Positions 44,601 to 58,600 of a stretch of DNA of 64,000 nt are shown piece after piece. Under the pieces are notes generated by a model. It was not told the origin of the DNA and did not search any database. It saw nothing but the letters and a program-made list of their open reading frames with translations. Source of the stretch: Ophiostoma sp. CBS 140.51 (Eukaryota; Ascomycota; Sordariomycetes; Ophiostomatales; Ophiostomataceae); assembly GCA_029298735.1 (NCBI GenBank), contig JANSLP010000002.1, positions 124,001 through 188,000 of the forward strand, in the 5' to 3' direction. The translations under genes and the position numbers were made by a program. Position 1 is the first letter of the stretch. Every line of letters begins with the position of its first letter.

Positions 44601-47600
44601 CAGGAAGGGGGGCGTGGGCGGAGGCGCGCGCAGACAGAAGAGACAGAAGGTGCTGGGGTGCGCAACTGCCCAAAGAGAGAGACCAAAAGAAGAATAGTCA
44701 GGGGAAAGAGGAAAGGAGGGGTGTGCAGATAACAGGTCGACGAAGGAAACAGGCCATGGGCAAGAAGGGCAGGAAAAGAGACGGACGCCCCTCCCTGTTC
44801 TGTTCTTTTGGCTTCTCTTCTTCTTGCCCACAGAAGGAAAGAACAGACCAAAACGGTGAGGACACTCTCGACACTCACTGACTCCCCCATGCACAGGCCC
44901 TGTCGGTGTCCTCTTTCCTCGCCTCTGGACTTTCTTCTCTTTCCTTCTGTCATGTTTGGGGCGAAAAGGCAAGAAGAAAATAAAAGAGGCAGGAACGATC
45001 GAAAGACAGAAAAAAGACTGAGAAAACCAAGGAGAAAAAAACTTTTTTTTGCGGTGGCTCGATGGCTCCATTGCAACATATTCCCCGTCCAAAGCGTGCG
45101 ACGCACCCAGTTTTCCCCAGTGTCACTGCAAAGTGTTCGTATCTTTTCTGTCGTCAATGGTCAATGTGAGTTCAGAGGACTCCATGTGCAGGATGGTGTG
45201 GGTGTGGGAGACAGAAGAAGGCGCAGCACATGAACTGTTAGCGCAGGCCGCGCACACTAAAACATGCAAGAGCACGCCGGACGCGCCTGCCACAGCAGGC
45301 AATTCGTCCTGTCGCCAGCTGTCTTTCTAGTGGTTACGTTTGCTCTTTAGTTGCATTTTAGTTGCCTCCCGTTTTATCTTTTTCTAATTCGGGACATGGA
45401 GGCCGCTGCCTGGCGGCCCTATTGGCTGCGTGGACACACTAGCCAGAACAGCTCGCTGGCAACACAGCGAGAGCCCTGTAACGTTCGGGCCTGGCGGGAG
45501 GTATCCTACGGTGAAGACGACAGAATGCAATGTATTCATTTTGCATGCAGCAGCAGGGCAGCAGGGCAGCGGGGCGTCAGGGCGTCAGGGCAAGCAACAG
45601 CGCAGGAGCGCCCCGGGTATCCAGAACCATGCATCGCATTCAGCAGGTGCGAACAGGCAGACTCGGCAGTCGTTCTTTCCCAGTGAAGAAGATTTTTTTT
45701 CTCTCAAAATGTCGCGAAGGGATAGAACGAAGGAAACCAGGGAGGGAAAGAACGAAGGAGGAATGCACAAGGGCGACAATGACGACAGACGAAAACCGGC
45801 ACGAAAAGAATCTACAGAAAAACCACACGAAAAAAACCACAAAAGAACCGTCCCTTGGGCCCTATGCAAGGCACGGCTTGGTCCTTTCTGTGCCTATTCT
45901 CGCCCTTAGCCTCTGGCTGGTGGCCGCTTTGACTGGCCCTTCTGGCGGACTGGCACTGGCGTGCTCGCCGGTCTTTCAATACTTCCTTTCTAAATGGTGC
46001 CCTGTGCAAAACGCGGCGTCGATTTGCAAGGCGAAAAGAGGCAGAAAAGGCCAGGAAAAGAGCCACCGTGCGACAGACGGGCTTGGTATTCGTGCTCCGT
46101 TCCGCCAGTCTTTTGTTGCTGTCCTTCCGAACGTTTGTGCCACGCCGAAAATCGAAAATGCAGGCCCAGGCGTTTTGACACGGCCGCGCGCGACATGCAG
46201 GCCATAGGCGAGTTTTTTGTCTTTATGTCTTTTATCTTTTCCATCCGAATATCTCGGATACCTTTTGTTCTCTTCCACCTCGTTTTTACGCCGCCAAGCG
46301 TGCATATGCAGTCTTATGCTGCCAAAGCGGCCCCTGTCCTGCTGGACCTGCAGTCACATTTTTTGCTGTTTCTCGTGTGCTCCGTACGAATCAAAGGGCA
46401 GTGTTCTTTTTGCTTCTTTTTTTTAGGATAAAAGGTCTACCGCGCTTGCTTTTCATCGTGCATCGGTGGGAGCCTATGCCTTGCTCCGTCCAGGTCTTTT
46501 TTGGTGCGTGTGCGCTTCCTTGGAAAAAGAACATCGACTGGATCGCATGGCATTCTACGAGGTATCTGCATCCCACAACTCCTCCCAACTCCTCCATACG
46601 AGCCATTTTAAGGCCTCTTTTTCCCACTTCCTGTCCTTCTCGCAGTTGGGTGCAGAGCTAGCGTCGACGGTCGAACGAGCCAGGACGCAAGGCCGCGTTG
46701 GGCTGGCACCATTGGTTGGACAGACATGTGGGCGAGCTGAATTGAAAACTCAATAGGTTCAAGAGTCCATCTAGATGCAGTGGCTCGTTCCGTGGAGAGC
46801 AAACACCCTAAAAACGATGACACAAGGGAAACGAATAATGGGAAAATCAGAAAATAGAAAATCAGAAAATGGGAAAGAGAGGATGGGGTAGCAAAGAGGA
46901 AAAGAGGAAAAACCCTCGTATCTGCGTATCTCACCCGCCACCCTCCCACGTAAAAGATAAAAGGATTTGGAAAACGACACGAACACGAATATGGAATACA
47001 AAAAATAAATGGAAAATAAAAGAAGTGAAAGTGAAAGTGAGATATGGCGGGTGATGAGCATCAACCGACAAACCGTATGCACGCACAAGCGCTCGTGCCT
47101 TTTTTGAGAGAGAGAGAGAGAAGAAAAATGTGTGTGCATCCCTCTTGTGATCCTGTTTGCTGTGATAGTTTCTCATCTTATTGAAGCACAAACAGAAAAA
47201 TGTGTGCCAATGTGCAAACGGGAAACAAGAGAGGCCTCGAGCGTAAAGTGACGCCGTCGTGTGATAGGTCAGGGCTGGGCGCATCGTAGCCCGCCTGTCA
47301 CCAAGTCACCAGCCGTCACCAAGTTGGCTCCAAGTCACAGGTGGTCCAGCACTGGCCAGTTGCAGGCCGTACCTGAGAACAATAAACAAAAGGAACAAAG
47401 ACAACTGTGAGAAAAGATGGGCTGCATCCACCAATGAAAAATAGCAAGCCTCTTTTGGTGTGAGGTACATCGTGCCATCACACAAACTTGCAAATGCAGC
47501 CAGTCGATACGACGGGATGGCAGGGAAAATATGAAAACAAAAAACCTACAAAATGCCGTCATGCAGATGGGAAGTCGAGCGAAAAAAAAAAGAAAAAAAA

Positions 47601-50600
47601 AAGGCTGCAAATAGACCTGCCAAAAACGTATTGAGGTTGTTCTCAAGTCAAGAGGAAAGAGGGGCATATTCTCTCCAGTATTCTGGTTGGTATCCAGTTT
47701 ACAACGTAGTTTTCTGCAGTCCGAACGTCATTGCACAGATGTCCAACGTACCAACATTTACATTGTATGTGTTGAGTCCAGTCCAACAGGCATAATACCG
47801 GGATAAGGCACCGGAGTTGGTCTCGACTGGTCGCCCGCCCGGCGTTTTTCCTTTTCAGAAACCGGCCCTTTTTACCCAAGATGAGGGTCAGAAAAGAAAG
47901 CCATTGAAAAGCAATTGAGAGCCATTTACAAAAACCAAGAACCACGGGCTCGATCGTGAGAGGAGAGGCGGAGTATGTGGGTAGATGAAGGAGGGGCGTG
48001 AGGAGGGGAAAGAAGGCGGCGGGTACGACGGCGTTGACAGAGAGGGGGGTATTGAGACAAGAGTTGGTTTTGGTGGTTTTGTGAGTTGACCAGAAAATAC
48101 ATTGCAGTAGTCGCGGCGTTGGTTTTAGTTTACAACCCGTCACGTTGTCGATCCATGATGGGCGAAACGCCCAAAGCGACGAGCAGAACCAGAATTAGTT
48201 CAAATCCAGGAACCAAGGAAGCTGAAGTGAACCGTTGTCAACCTGCCATGTTGAAAAAGAGCACAGGTGAATGCGAGAGAATACGATAGAGCGTATTTGA
48301 AAATACAATAAAAAACGTATCTTCAAACATACAATAGAATAAAATAGAACCAAAATAAATAAATTCACAAAGAAATAAATAAAATAAAATTCAAACAAAG
48401 AAAACATATCCAACCACGCCTCTGAAAATGTCCTGAAAATCACGGCAAATAGAGATTGATCTCCCTTTCCCACAACTCGACCAGCCAAGGAAGGGCATTG
48501 CGCGCTGCGTGCGTTATTTGCTGACGCCGCAACGCCGCAACGCCGCAATCGTCGACACAGATCATAGGATCTCCCATATGACATGGCATAGACGAGCATG
48601 ACAAAAACCCGGGTCGACCGTGTTGCAAAACCCCAGAACACACAGCCTGGTGCTGGACGGGAGCTCGTTTATGCTCGACTTGTGTGTATCGTCTTGAGTG
48701 ACGTCGGTGAGATAAGATATGTGGACGTATTAAGTTAAGCACTTGAAGTTGAAACCAGGATAGGACTTTGTGGGGTTCTCCAGTCACTGGACTTGGGATT
48801 AATTACTGTGTTTGGGGCTTGGGCTTGTGAAGACTGGCCCGAGCCTGCGGGTGAGTTTGCGCAAATTATGAACACTTTATCCACCAGGCAGATCATTGGA
48901 AACAAGCACAGCCAGCACGAGAACCAGACTTTTTTTGGTGGCACAAACGCCCTGGCATAAAATTGGCCTCCATGCAGGTGGGCTTGCACAGCAGTAATAC
49001 GTCGTAGACACATTTAGAACTGAATATGTCAGGACAGGACACACTGTCCGGCCTCACTCAGGTACCGTCCCACGCGAAATGCAGTGAAAGGCAACACTCA
49101 CGCACGACGCAATAATCTCCCGTGCTGTGCAATCAATACTTGGGATGGTGACCGCCGAGTCGACCAACCGATGATGCGAGATGCATTTCTTTTTCTTCCC
49201 TTCTGTCTGGCTCTGTCTGGCTCTGCGTCCGAAGCTGTTCGCCTCTTCAGCCGTGCCAGCCCAGCCAATGCGCATGCAGAGCACGCCTCCGCGCAGTTTT
49301 TCTTGTCTCTTGTGATTTTTGGTCGTCCTTGCGTCGCGTCACGCCCATTATGCAGTGTGTGACGGAGAAAGACAAAAAAAAAGTACGGGGAGCCCAAGAG
49401 TAAAGACAACTCTGAAAAAAAGAGGTGAGCATTGACCTTGCTGCATCACGCACGCAACTCAACTCAAGAAGCCGCGCGGGGAAAAGGCAAAAGGCATGCA
49501 AATGGTCAAGCATCATGTCATGTGTATGCAAGCTCTTTGACCAAGCATTCCTACTGCCGGCCGTCGACACGTTCCTGGCCTCTCATTCGAAGAGAGAAGA
49601 ACAAAGAGAAGAATGGAACGCAGTCAGGCAGTCTTTGCGTACCTTTTTGGGTCTTTCTCTTGTAAGTGCCTAGAAAGGAACGGGACAGAGCGCGCGCTTT
49701 GAGCCACTGGCGGCAGCGCGTCGGCCTGTGCCTTTTTTTGTTGTCTTCTGCTTGGCTACAGCCGCTGGCCAATCCGGGGCACCGTCCAGGGCGTCCACGC
49801 TGACTGGCTGGGGGAAGACGAAAAGGTGGTGTGGGATGTCCCGAAGCGCAGCGACTGAGCGACTGATGTTCTGACGGCGGTAAACCTGAAACGCGGCGAC
49901 ACCCACACAAAAGCAAATCGCATTTTAGACTTCATATCTAACTGACTCCATAAACGAATATCTGTGGCAATGTCTGCGGCGAAATTGGGTGCCGACAATT
50001 CGCAACGTAATGTCGTAGATTTGCATGTGTCTCGTCGACAGAAACAAAAGTGTAGCAGTAGACATCCAAGACACTTAAGACAAAACAATGCCAAACAAGC
50101 CAAACAAGCCAACCGGGCCAAAACAATGTAGACGACATAGACGACATAAACGACCCAAACATATGGCCTATTCGGCGAATTTCTCTTTGGCTGGGGAACG
50201 ATCACACGACATAGACGTCGGACGGGATCGTGCCTTCCACGTATCTTCCATCGAACCTTCCATTTCTACACGTTTTTTTTCTTTTAATATGTGCTGCATT
50301 TGGCCGACCGGCGTTGGCACCTCTTTCGTCCCTGCCCATATTATCCGCTGATGCTGCTAGATTGCGTCGTTGCAGGGAAATCGCGACCGACGTTGTGTTC
50401 TCCATGTTTCTCCATATTCCGTGAGGCACATACAGTCGAGCCTTCCTATCTGGGACAGAGGAGGCAAAACGTTATCAACAGCCAAAAAGACGAGCAAAAG
50501 CTACTAAGACTAAGACGGCCCGCAGCTGCTCTTTTGCGCGCGCTTTCCCCACTAGCGCCGCCTCCCGTCTCTGGAGGTGCGGCCTGTGGTGAAAATTTTT

Positions 50601-52291
50601 GGTGTTGGTAGTGTGGTGTTGGTGGTGCTCCGACTGGCTTCGTTCCTTCCCAAAACGGATCGTTTGCCCGCTCGGCGGCGACCGAGCAGATTGTCTCGGC
50701 TGTTTTCCTCATTCTCTCGTTCGTTGTTCGTTGATCGTTCTTGCCTCTCGCCCTTTCGCTCAAACGCTCTTTCCCTCTGCACAGGAAACTGGGGTTGGCC
50801 ACGATGCATTGGTCTGCATGGCAAGAGCGACCGAGCCCCTGCGGCGGGGAAGGAAGGAGCAATGCACCTGAAAGGAAAGCATCAGATAGAGTGAGAATCT
50901 GAAAAGTCTGGGAAGGAAAGAGCAAACCACAGTCGACGAAAGTCCCAAAACGACAGAATGGAAACATTGTGATCTGTCAAGACCTGCGAAAAACTGCCTT
51001 CTGCCAACGCCATTGGGTGCAGCGTCTATCGTCCACCTCGCCGCCACTCGTCGCCTTCCCCCAATATTGAATCATATTGAACGAATCTGAATCCCTGTGC
51101 ACCAGGTCCTCGCATCCTTTGCTTCCCATTTGCCAGCGGGCCCGGCCCAAGTGACGCACGGAGTCTCGATTTTGTGAGAGGCAAAGATCAGCATTGAACA
51201 AACGTCCGACCAATCTGGGGCTGCAACTCTCGCCATCACGACCCAGCACGACGTATTCAGATGTCGAAAGACGACAGAGAGAAGATACATTGAAAAGATA
51301 CTTTGTGCATCCGACCAATGCTTCAATGTCTCGCACAGGGTCTCCGCCAATCTACCTCAGAATTTAGTAAGTTTTTTACTCTTTCCTTTTGGCATGTCTT
51401 GGCCTCTGACTTTCTTCTTTGCTTTTTGTTGCTTGCTGTCGCCCGTCTCCTCCCTCGCGTTCAATGCAACCCCCATCTTTCGAGCACACGGACTGACGGG
51501 CCCGCGTCGTCGAGGAACTGTGCCTCTGCCTCTACGAAGTACAGCAGTTCAACGATGTTTCTCTTGCAGCAAAAGAGGCGAGAGAGGGTGACATCCGTAG
51601 CTCAGTTTACGAGCAAAGCACATGCAAGATGTTACCCTCTCTCAAGATACGAACATACAAGTTACTTTTTGAGAACGGCCACCAAAAAAACGACAGGTCA
51701 AGCTCCCAAGATACGACTAGCTCTGTCACTTTTCAGTCTTTCTCCTCCCTTCGTTCCCGACGGCGGTAGTTGGGACCTGTCTCTTTTTTGTCTTCTGGCA
51801 GAGAGGGCCCCTCGCGAGTGTTTCACCGGGATGGAGCCCGCCTGGCTAGTTCTGGACTAGCGGACTGGTCTTTCAGTTGCTGTTAGTCTTTTCAGAACGT
51901 GTGGAAACCAGGAAAAGAACACCACTAGCCATCTCTGGGCTCGTCTCTTTCTGACTTTCTGGTTTTCTGACTTTTGGGGCCCTTTCTCACTGTCCATACC
52001 ACTCAAACACGCGGAAATGCGGGGAGGTCCTCCTGCAGGCCGCGACAAGGCGAGAACATCAGAACATCAGGAAGAGTGGAGGGAAGAAAGAGGCGAGTGA
52101 GATGGACGATGCAAAGTCCGCCACTGGGTCTCTGGGCCAGGCGTTCTGCGTCCATGCCTGGCTCGGCCAGCCCAGGCACATCCCACATCACCGCAGGCAC
52201 AACGGAGGATCCATCCGGACAGCAAGGTTGCACTGAAAAAGAACGAAAGAGAAGAAAGCAACAGACTCCTCTTTTGAGAAGAGAAAATATT

Positions 52292-52636
52292 ATGGGGCGA
52301 TTGCTTGCCTCGCATTTGCTTCCTTTGCTCCTCATGCTCCGTTGCTCCAATGGGCTCTCGCTTGCCACGCCGAGGGCAAAGAAGGACAAGAAGGCCCTTG
52401 AAACAATCAGCCCTGGATGGACTGGGCAGCCTGAGATCCCGTCAGATCTGGACTCCTTCGCCTGTTTTGGCAAACAGGGAATCCACGAGCAGAGCGTTGT
52501 GCTAACGGTCATAGAAGGACTGTTATTCTCTGGGTTCCGACTCGCTGCAGCGGAGCATCTTGAGACTTGGTGTGTTTCTGAAGCAGGCTGTCAGAGCTTG
52601 CAGTGTACGGAGTGCACTAAATGTAGAGATATCTGA
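52292..52636 (+). CDS. Candidate small cysteine-rich secreted protein (uncertain)
   Basis: This 114-codon frame starts at an ATG with A at -3 (MGRLLASHLLPLLLML) and looks like a signal peptide: a basic start, a leucine-rich core and a possible cleavage near GLSLA-TPR. The rest holds a lysine-rich stretch (30-34) and a C-terminal cysteine cluster, C-x5-C-x4-C-x2-C-x2-C, with one more cysteine in the middle (FACFGK). No family is recognised. The frame is open further upstream, and codon use is not strongly biased, so it may be a chance frame in non-coding DNA. Confidence 0.2.
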   Translation: MGRLLASHLLPLLLMLRCSNGLSLATPRAKKDKKALETISPGWTGQPEIPSDLDSFACFGKQGIHEQSVVLTVIEGLLFSGFRLAAAEHLETWCVSEAGCQSLQCTECTKCRDI

Positions 52637-55600
52637 CGTCGAAAGAGCATCTTGGGGCCAGGCCAGATCGCCAACGGCAGCTATCAGAAGCAAGGAGCTC
52701 TTGCTCCCCCGCTAGTTTTCAGGCCGCCTTGGATCTTGGGCGCCGTCTCGCCATGAAGCGAGAAAGCACCACAAATAGCACAAAAAAGCTCAAAAAAGCC
52801 TTCACTTTGGCCCTCTTTGTGGCACTCGTGTCTCTTGGCCCCTCCAGCTTTCCCACCACCAACGACGCCGTCAGACTTGAAGATGGAGATGCCCCCTGGC
52901 CAAAAGATTTGAGCCTACCACCCACACCACAAACTGAGTACGCACGCACACACAAAGGGTTTTTCTCTCTCGTCACTCCTCCTTCCTCTTTACGCGTGTG
53001 GTGTGAGCGACCGCGTCATACGAAAAAGCCTCTTTCCCCTCACCCTTGCATTAGTTATTCAAAGCGTGCATGAAAAGGTACACAAGTTTGTGCCGGGTCC
53101 CCTCGCCTTGCATAACTGCACTAAAATCCATCGCGTGTGTGTTGTTACCTTTCCTTGTCTTTGCAACTCTCTGCAACTCTTTTTCTGATTCCACTCCGGT
53201 GCGTTGCATGTTGGATACGAATACGTCGCCCTCGTCCGGGTCTAGCTCAGATCAGCACTGGCAACTGGCAACGGCACCTCGCAAGATATCAGGACGTTGT
53301 CACACAATATACGAAATGGTATGCAAGTATTGTACACTCATACAAAAAAGCAACGGCCAACAGACAGAGAGCCGGTATCACAAAAAAACGTGACAGACCC
53401 GAAACGCAGACCCCCATGCGGAAACAAACAACAGACAAAGAAAGAGCGGTCCCGGAAACGCGGCCGTCTTCCGGCATGGTGGAAAAGGCTGCCGGAAACA
53501 AGAAGCAAGGAGGACCTTCCAAGCTCCAAGCAAGCACCAACAACATTGTTTCTCATGCACGCTCTTGACGTCCTGAGGCAAGAAGTCTGAGAGACACGCA
53601 GAACAAGAAAGACTGCACAGCTACTCCACCACACAAAAAAAAAGGCACGCCAAAACACAAGCTAAAAAGGTACGAGGGCTCTCGTCCAACAAAGCAACAC
53701 CGGCCAACAGGTACCTCCGCCGACATGCGCTACAAGCTTTCTCCGTTATCATGCAGTGCCTGGGACTGGGGCAAAGGCATGTGCAGGCCATTGAGCCATT
53801 GACCAACCATCCCATCAACTGCAGTTGGCACCTGCAGGAACCATGCAAGGTACAGAAGGCAAAAAGAGACGAAAAGAGACCCAAGAGACACAAGAAAGAA
53901 AAAGAGCCCAAAAGAGGACGACGGAAGCTCCGCTCCCCGCTCTCACTGCATGATGCCCAGCACGCCTCTCGAAAGCGAGAAAGCAACCCAGAGCGGGTTT
54001 CGATAAGGTAAAAGAAAAAGACGTCGAGACATGGGTGGGCGAAAACGTGCTTGTGCTATCTGCCCACGCAACCTACGATAGGCCACTGCCGCAAAATCTT
54101 TTTGCGCAAAAGCACCAGCAAAGTATCTTGTATCTTTTTATGTTGCTCAAACGCACGCGCACCACCACAATGCTGGATACTGAGTACAAGCTCCAACGCC
54201 TCCCTTCTCTCGGCCAGTCGAATGTTTCCTGCCCTTGGTGTTGTTGGACGAATACGATTCCAAAACCTCATTAGATACAATTTGGCCAACGTCGTTTTTT
54301 TACTTTCGTTCTCTGTTGTTCTGTTGCCTTCCAACCTGGTCTTGTCACTTATCACTTTCCAATTCCCAATTCCCAAAACCCCAAAATCCCAACCTCGTCT
54401 GCAAATTTTCTTCATCTTGAATGATACCCTAGCCACGGTGTCGTATCTCCACGAAGGACCCAATGGATGGATGGATGGATAGCCTCACGACAAACCCACA
54501 GCGAGAAAGAAGCTTGCCGGAGCAGAAGCGCAGACCAGGGAAGACAGAAAAGTCAGAGAAGGCGAAAGAAGTGGCAGTTGTTGCATCAAAGAAGGCCGGG
54601 AGTAGGTCCCTTTGATGCGTGTCTGGGTCATGGTGGACGTCGAAAAGGGCCTCGCTTCGGAATCATATGGAGACAACAAAAACGACAAAACGACAGAAAC
54701 TCTCAAGACCCAAGACATGGGAGGGGCGTATGAAGTAACCGACCCTGTATCGCTTCGCAGAGACAGTCCCATCCCCCCATCCCATTGTCACGGATCCAAG
54801 TCCCGGAGCATGGGTCGTGAGTGGGCTTTGCCCACTTGGGGGGATATTCATTGGACTTTGCAGGGCTTCAGAGGCAAGAGAGGCTCGCCGTCCATCCATT
54901 GGAAAAGAAACACAAGAGAAAAGGCAGGATGGCAGGCTGGGAGGAACGTCAGCAGTGATCCTCCCAGAAGTCCATTGGCGAGTAGCGCACCCATTCGGGC
55001 ATAGCTCGCTGACAAGCTCACTGCTCGTCCAGGTCCCCAACTTTTCCAACGGGCATCTCACACAGTCTGTTGCAGCAGCAAAGGAAACTTTCCCAACTGG
55101 AGACCCAACCGGATACGCCCTGGCTAGTCCTGTCTCTCTCTCGCCCTTCCCTCTTACAGGCAAATCGTCCTATCAATGGCCTGGCCGGGGCCCTTGGCCG
55201 TCCTTTCCGCCCAAGGGCCCGAGAGCGACGCTGGCTGTCTAAAACAAAAAGGCGCCCTATCATGGCCCCAGAGAAAAAGAAGGGACCCAGTCGAGCCAGA
55301 ATTGCTCGCCACGGTCTTGGGTTTGCAGGATTTGTCCCCCAGCGATCGAATGCCTTTTTGTGTGTGAGTTTTGCCCTTTCGCCTTTTGACCCCTTGTGTC
55401 GGCTGGCTGGCAAGATCCACTGGAGCGGAACTTTTTTTAAACTCGAAAAAGGCGAGAGACGAAAAGGTCAGAGCGATGTCTTCTTTCGAGACTCCTCTTT
55501 CTGTGCCTTCTTTTCTCACCTCGAAGTGTCAGCCTTCCATATTCTGGGGACCGCCTCGTGTTTGCTCGGCTCCTTCGGTGAATGCCATCTTATTTTGAAA

Positions 55601-58600
55601 ATCTCTTCAGTGAGCAACAAGAAACGTGCAGTGCACAGAGTGTCTTCACGACGATATCGGCGACCGACACCTCCGCCCTCACCTTTTTGTTCTTTTCTCT
55701 TCACTATCACCAAGAGGTCTCCATACTGGGCTCCTTCGACCTTGGGAAACCCCCACTTGTTCAAAAGCCAAAAAAAAAGGCGAATTTGGAGTCCCGACGG
55801 GTGCTCTATTTAGATCTGCACTTATCGGGACCTCTTTGGCGCACTCAATGCCATTCATAGCTGGGCCAGCAATCGCCAAAGATAATGCCTCATACTGAGT
55901 ATTCTTTGTCGACTCTCATTTTGGGACAGAAACAGATATTCATGGACAGTGCAGTGCAGACCATATATCTTGCGACTTTGGGTTGGGAAAATCGCCCGAG
56001 TCGGACCTGCGGGAAGGCTGTGTTTGTTATGCACGCCCATCCTCTACCACAACTGCAAACACTCTGTTTGGAGTCTGGACTGCCCTCTGCTCCTCAACTG
56101 TCTGAAAACCAGGTTGTCATGGTTTGATCTTCCCAGCCATCTGTGGTTCTCTCTGACGATCACTGTGACAAAAATGTTCATTGGGGATCCGCCAAACACT
56201 GTTTTGCCCACAAAACGACAAAGCGGACTGCTTCACGAAGGCCTTAGGAGTTTGACGGAAAGGACTGGAGCAGCCAAGAAGGCCGAACAGAGAGCGACAC
56301 TAGGTCGGGCCAAGCTTCAATACTTTCCAACATGCTTTGCCCACACTGGATGGGCCCTGAATGGGCCGGATGTGGTCCCTGTATTGTGACGCATCCCCCA
56401 GCCGTTTGTTCCTGAGCGGGCCGCAGCCGTCGGTGTGTGTGATGTGAACTCTCTTCTCTTTCACTGAAGAAGAGAGCAGGCAATAGCAGGCGCTAATGAC
56501 GTTTGTGCAACTGCCACCCGCTGCTGAAAAGCACGGTGGACCGAGAGGTGAGAAGACTTTTTACACTTGTCTTTTGTTCCTGATTCTTTGCAAAGACCGC
56601 ACAAACTTCCACAAGGCACGTTCACTTACACGAAAGTATTTTCTCCCGTGGCCTGTTGGTCCTTTTGGTGCATCCTTTCCCCATCTTTTCAATTTGAAAT
56701 CTTGATATTTCGTGCTTCCATCGCCTCATTGCTAAATTGACCATGCCGTCAATACTGAGAAAACCCTGCCTGGGCGGTTCTTTCAAAGTTCTTTTGTGCC
56801 TTCTTTTGCCTTCTCTGCCATCCTTCCTGCACTTTTTTTCTTACTTCTCTCGCCGTTTCTGATTTCTGCACCGTTGCAATATTTCCATCTTGTTCCTGTT
56901 CCTGTTCCTGTTCCTAGCCCCTCGTGGAGTAAAAATAGCGAATATTGCAACAGGGCCGTCCTATATTCAAACCAAACCAGGCAAGATCAGGAACAAAAAG
57001 TTCATAGTTGAAGCACACAAATGTGTTAGTCTCTTGTCCGACAGGGGTAAAACACTCCTGATGGCGAGCCATGCAGGACCTTTCCTCTGTGGGAAAAGGG
57101 CTATGCTATTCACGGACTAGCAGCCGGCCCTGTTCCCTCCAAAAGGCACACCGTTACGCGTCGTACGGAGCCAAACTTTCAAGACACCGCCAACTGTTGA
57201 GCGAAAGGGCGGAAACGTCCTTGAAAGGATCACTTGGATTTTCTCGAACCATCCCCCATCGACTCTTGGTACGGACGCCCACTCCCCTCCCCGGCCGTGC
57301 TCGCCGCGGACAGTGTCCAAAATGCCCCCAATATGCCTGCCAGGGCCTGTCATGCCACACCAAAGGCTGGGTGGCCTGGCCCGCCCAGGTCCCATTCATT
57401 CTGTCCTCCGTGCTCCCCGTTCCTCCCTCCGTGCGATATGTGACAGAACGAAAAAAGAAGTTGGGACCAAGACGAGACAGACGAGGTGTGGCTGGGGGCG
57501 TTTTAGGTGAAAAAAGGTTTCGATTTTGACGAGAGACGAGCAGGAAACCGTTTGTGTCTCTTCAGAGTTGCATTGCATTGCTCTCCGTACCCGGGCTACG
57601 GGGTGCTTCTCGGTGAGATACAAACAGACATGTATCCAAGTATATTGTATCTTGTTGACAGGTCTGCCTTGACTGTCAGACATGGGTATCCATCAAGGTG
57701 AGCAGATGAGCAGAGTGCATCATTTTACAGTGCATGCAGATTTATGCCAGTGAGAGCGAGCAATACGCAACTTGCGCAAGAGGGACGGACCACTCCATAA
57801 CTCTTCTCGCCAAAAGACGCCATCGTCAGCCATGTTCTGCAGCAAGACCAAAGAGGTCAGGCCTGGCCTTCAACGGAACCAGGCCAGTCCTTGATGGTGA
57901 GGTTTGCTATCTCTCGTCTCTCCTTTTCTCGGGCTGTTCCCGCACGGCACTATATCGCCAAGAACACCGAGAGGCGTTTACTTTTTTCACCCCAACCATC
58001 TCACGGCCACAGCCGTCTCACACCTTTGAGAGAACTGGAGGAGAAAAAGATACAGAATACGACATACACACAGAGAAAGATGCTCGTCTTTGCCTATTTG
58101 GCGAGGGAACGTCGCAATTTCGGGGTTCTAGGGTTCGCTTATTGCTAGTGGGAACAGCGAGTTTTAGCGGCATTTTGGGGGATTAGAGGAAGCAGACCCG
58201 AGAGACGAGGAAGCCAGTGAAAGCCAAACAAGAGTTTTGGGAGAGAAAAAGCAAAAAAGAAGAGAGAAAGAAGCAGCAAAGGAAGGATTCCTCAACACCC
58301 ACAGGGGGGGATAGCGGCCGCCATTTGCCAGCCAGCCAGCAGATTCAGTATCATCTTCTTCTCCCCAGCACTCTGTTTTGGGGCAAGTCTCGACGGTAGT
58401 GCGAAGCCAGAAAGTGGAGAAAGAGACAAGAGACCAGCGAGCAACAAGATGGAAGAAGAAGCGACAATTTGACACTCTTCCACTCTCTCCAGGAACGCTA
58501 CTACCGGACGTCTTATTGTACTGTGGCGCCGTTTATCGTACTCTCCCCCAGTTCGAACGGACGAACTACAGACAGACTTCTTCTGTCTCCAAAAGATATG

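Noticed and set aside
55070..55813. 247-codon open frame on +
   Set aside because: Composition resembles random non-coding DNA, with no domain, no hydrophobic core pattern and no splice context.
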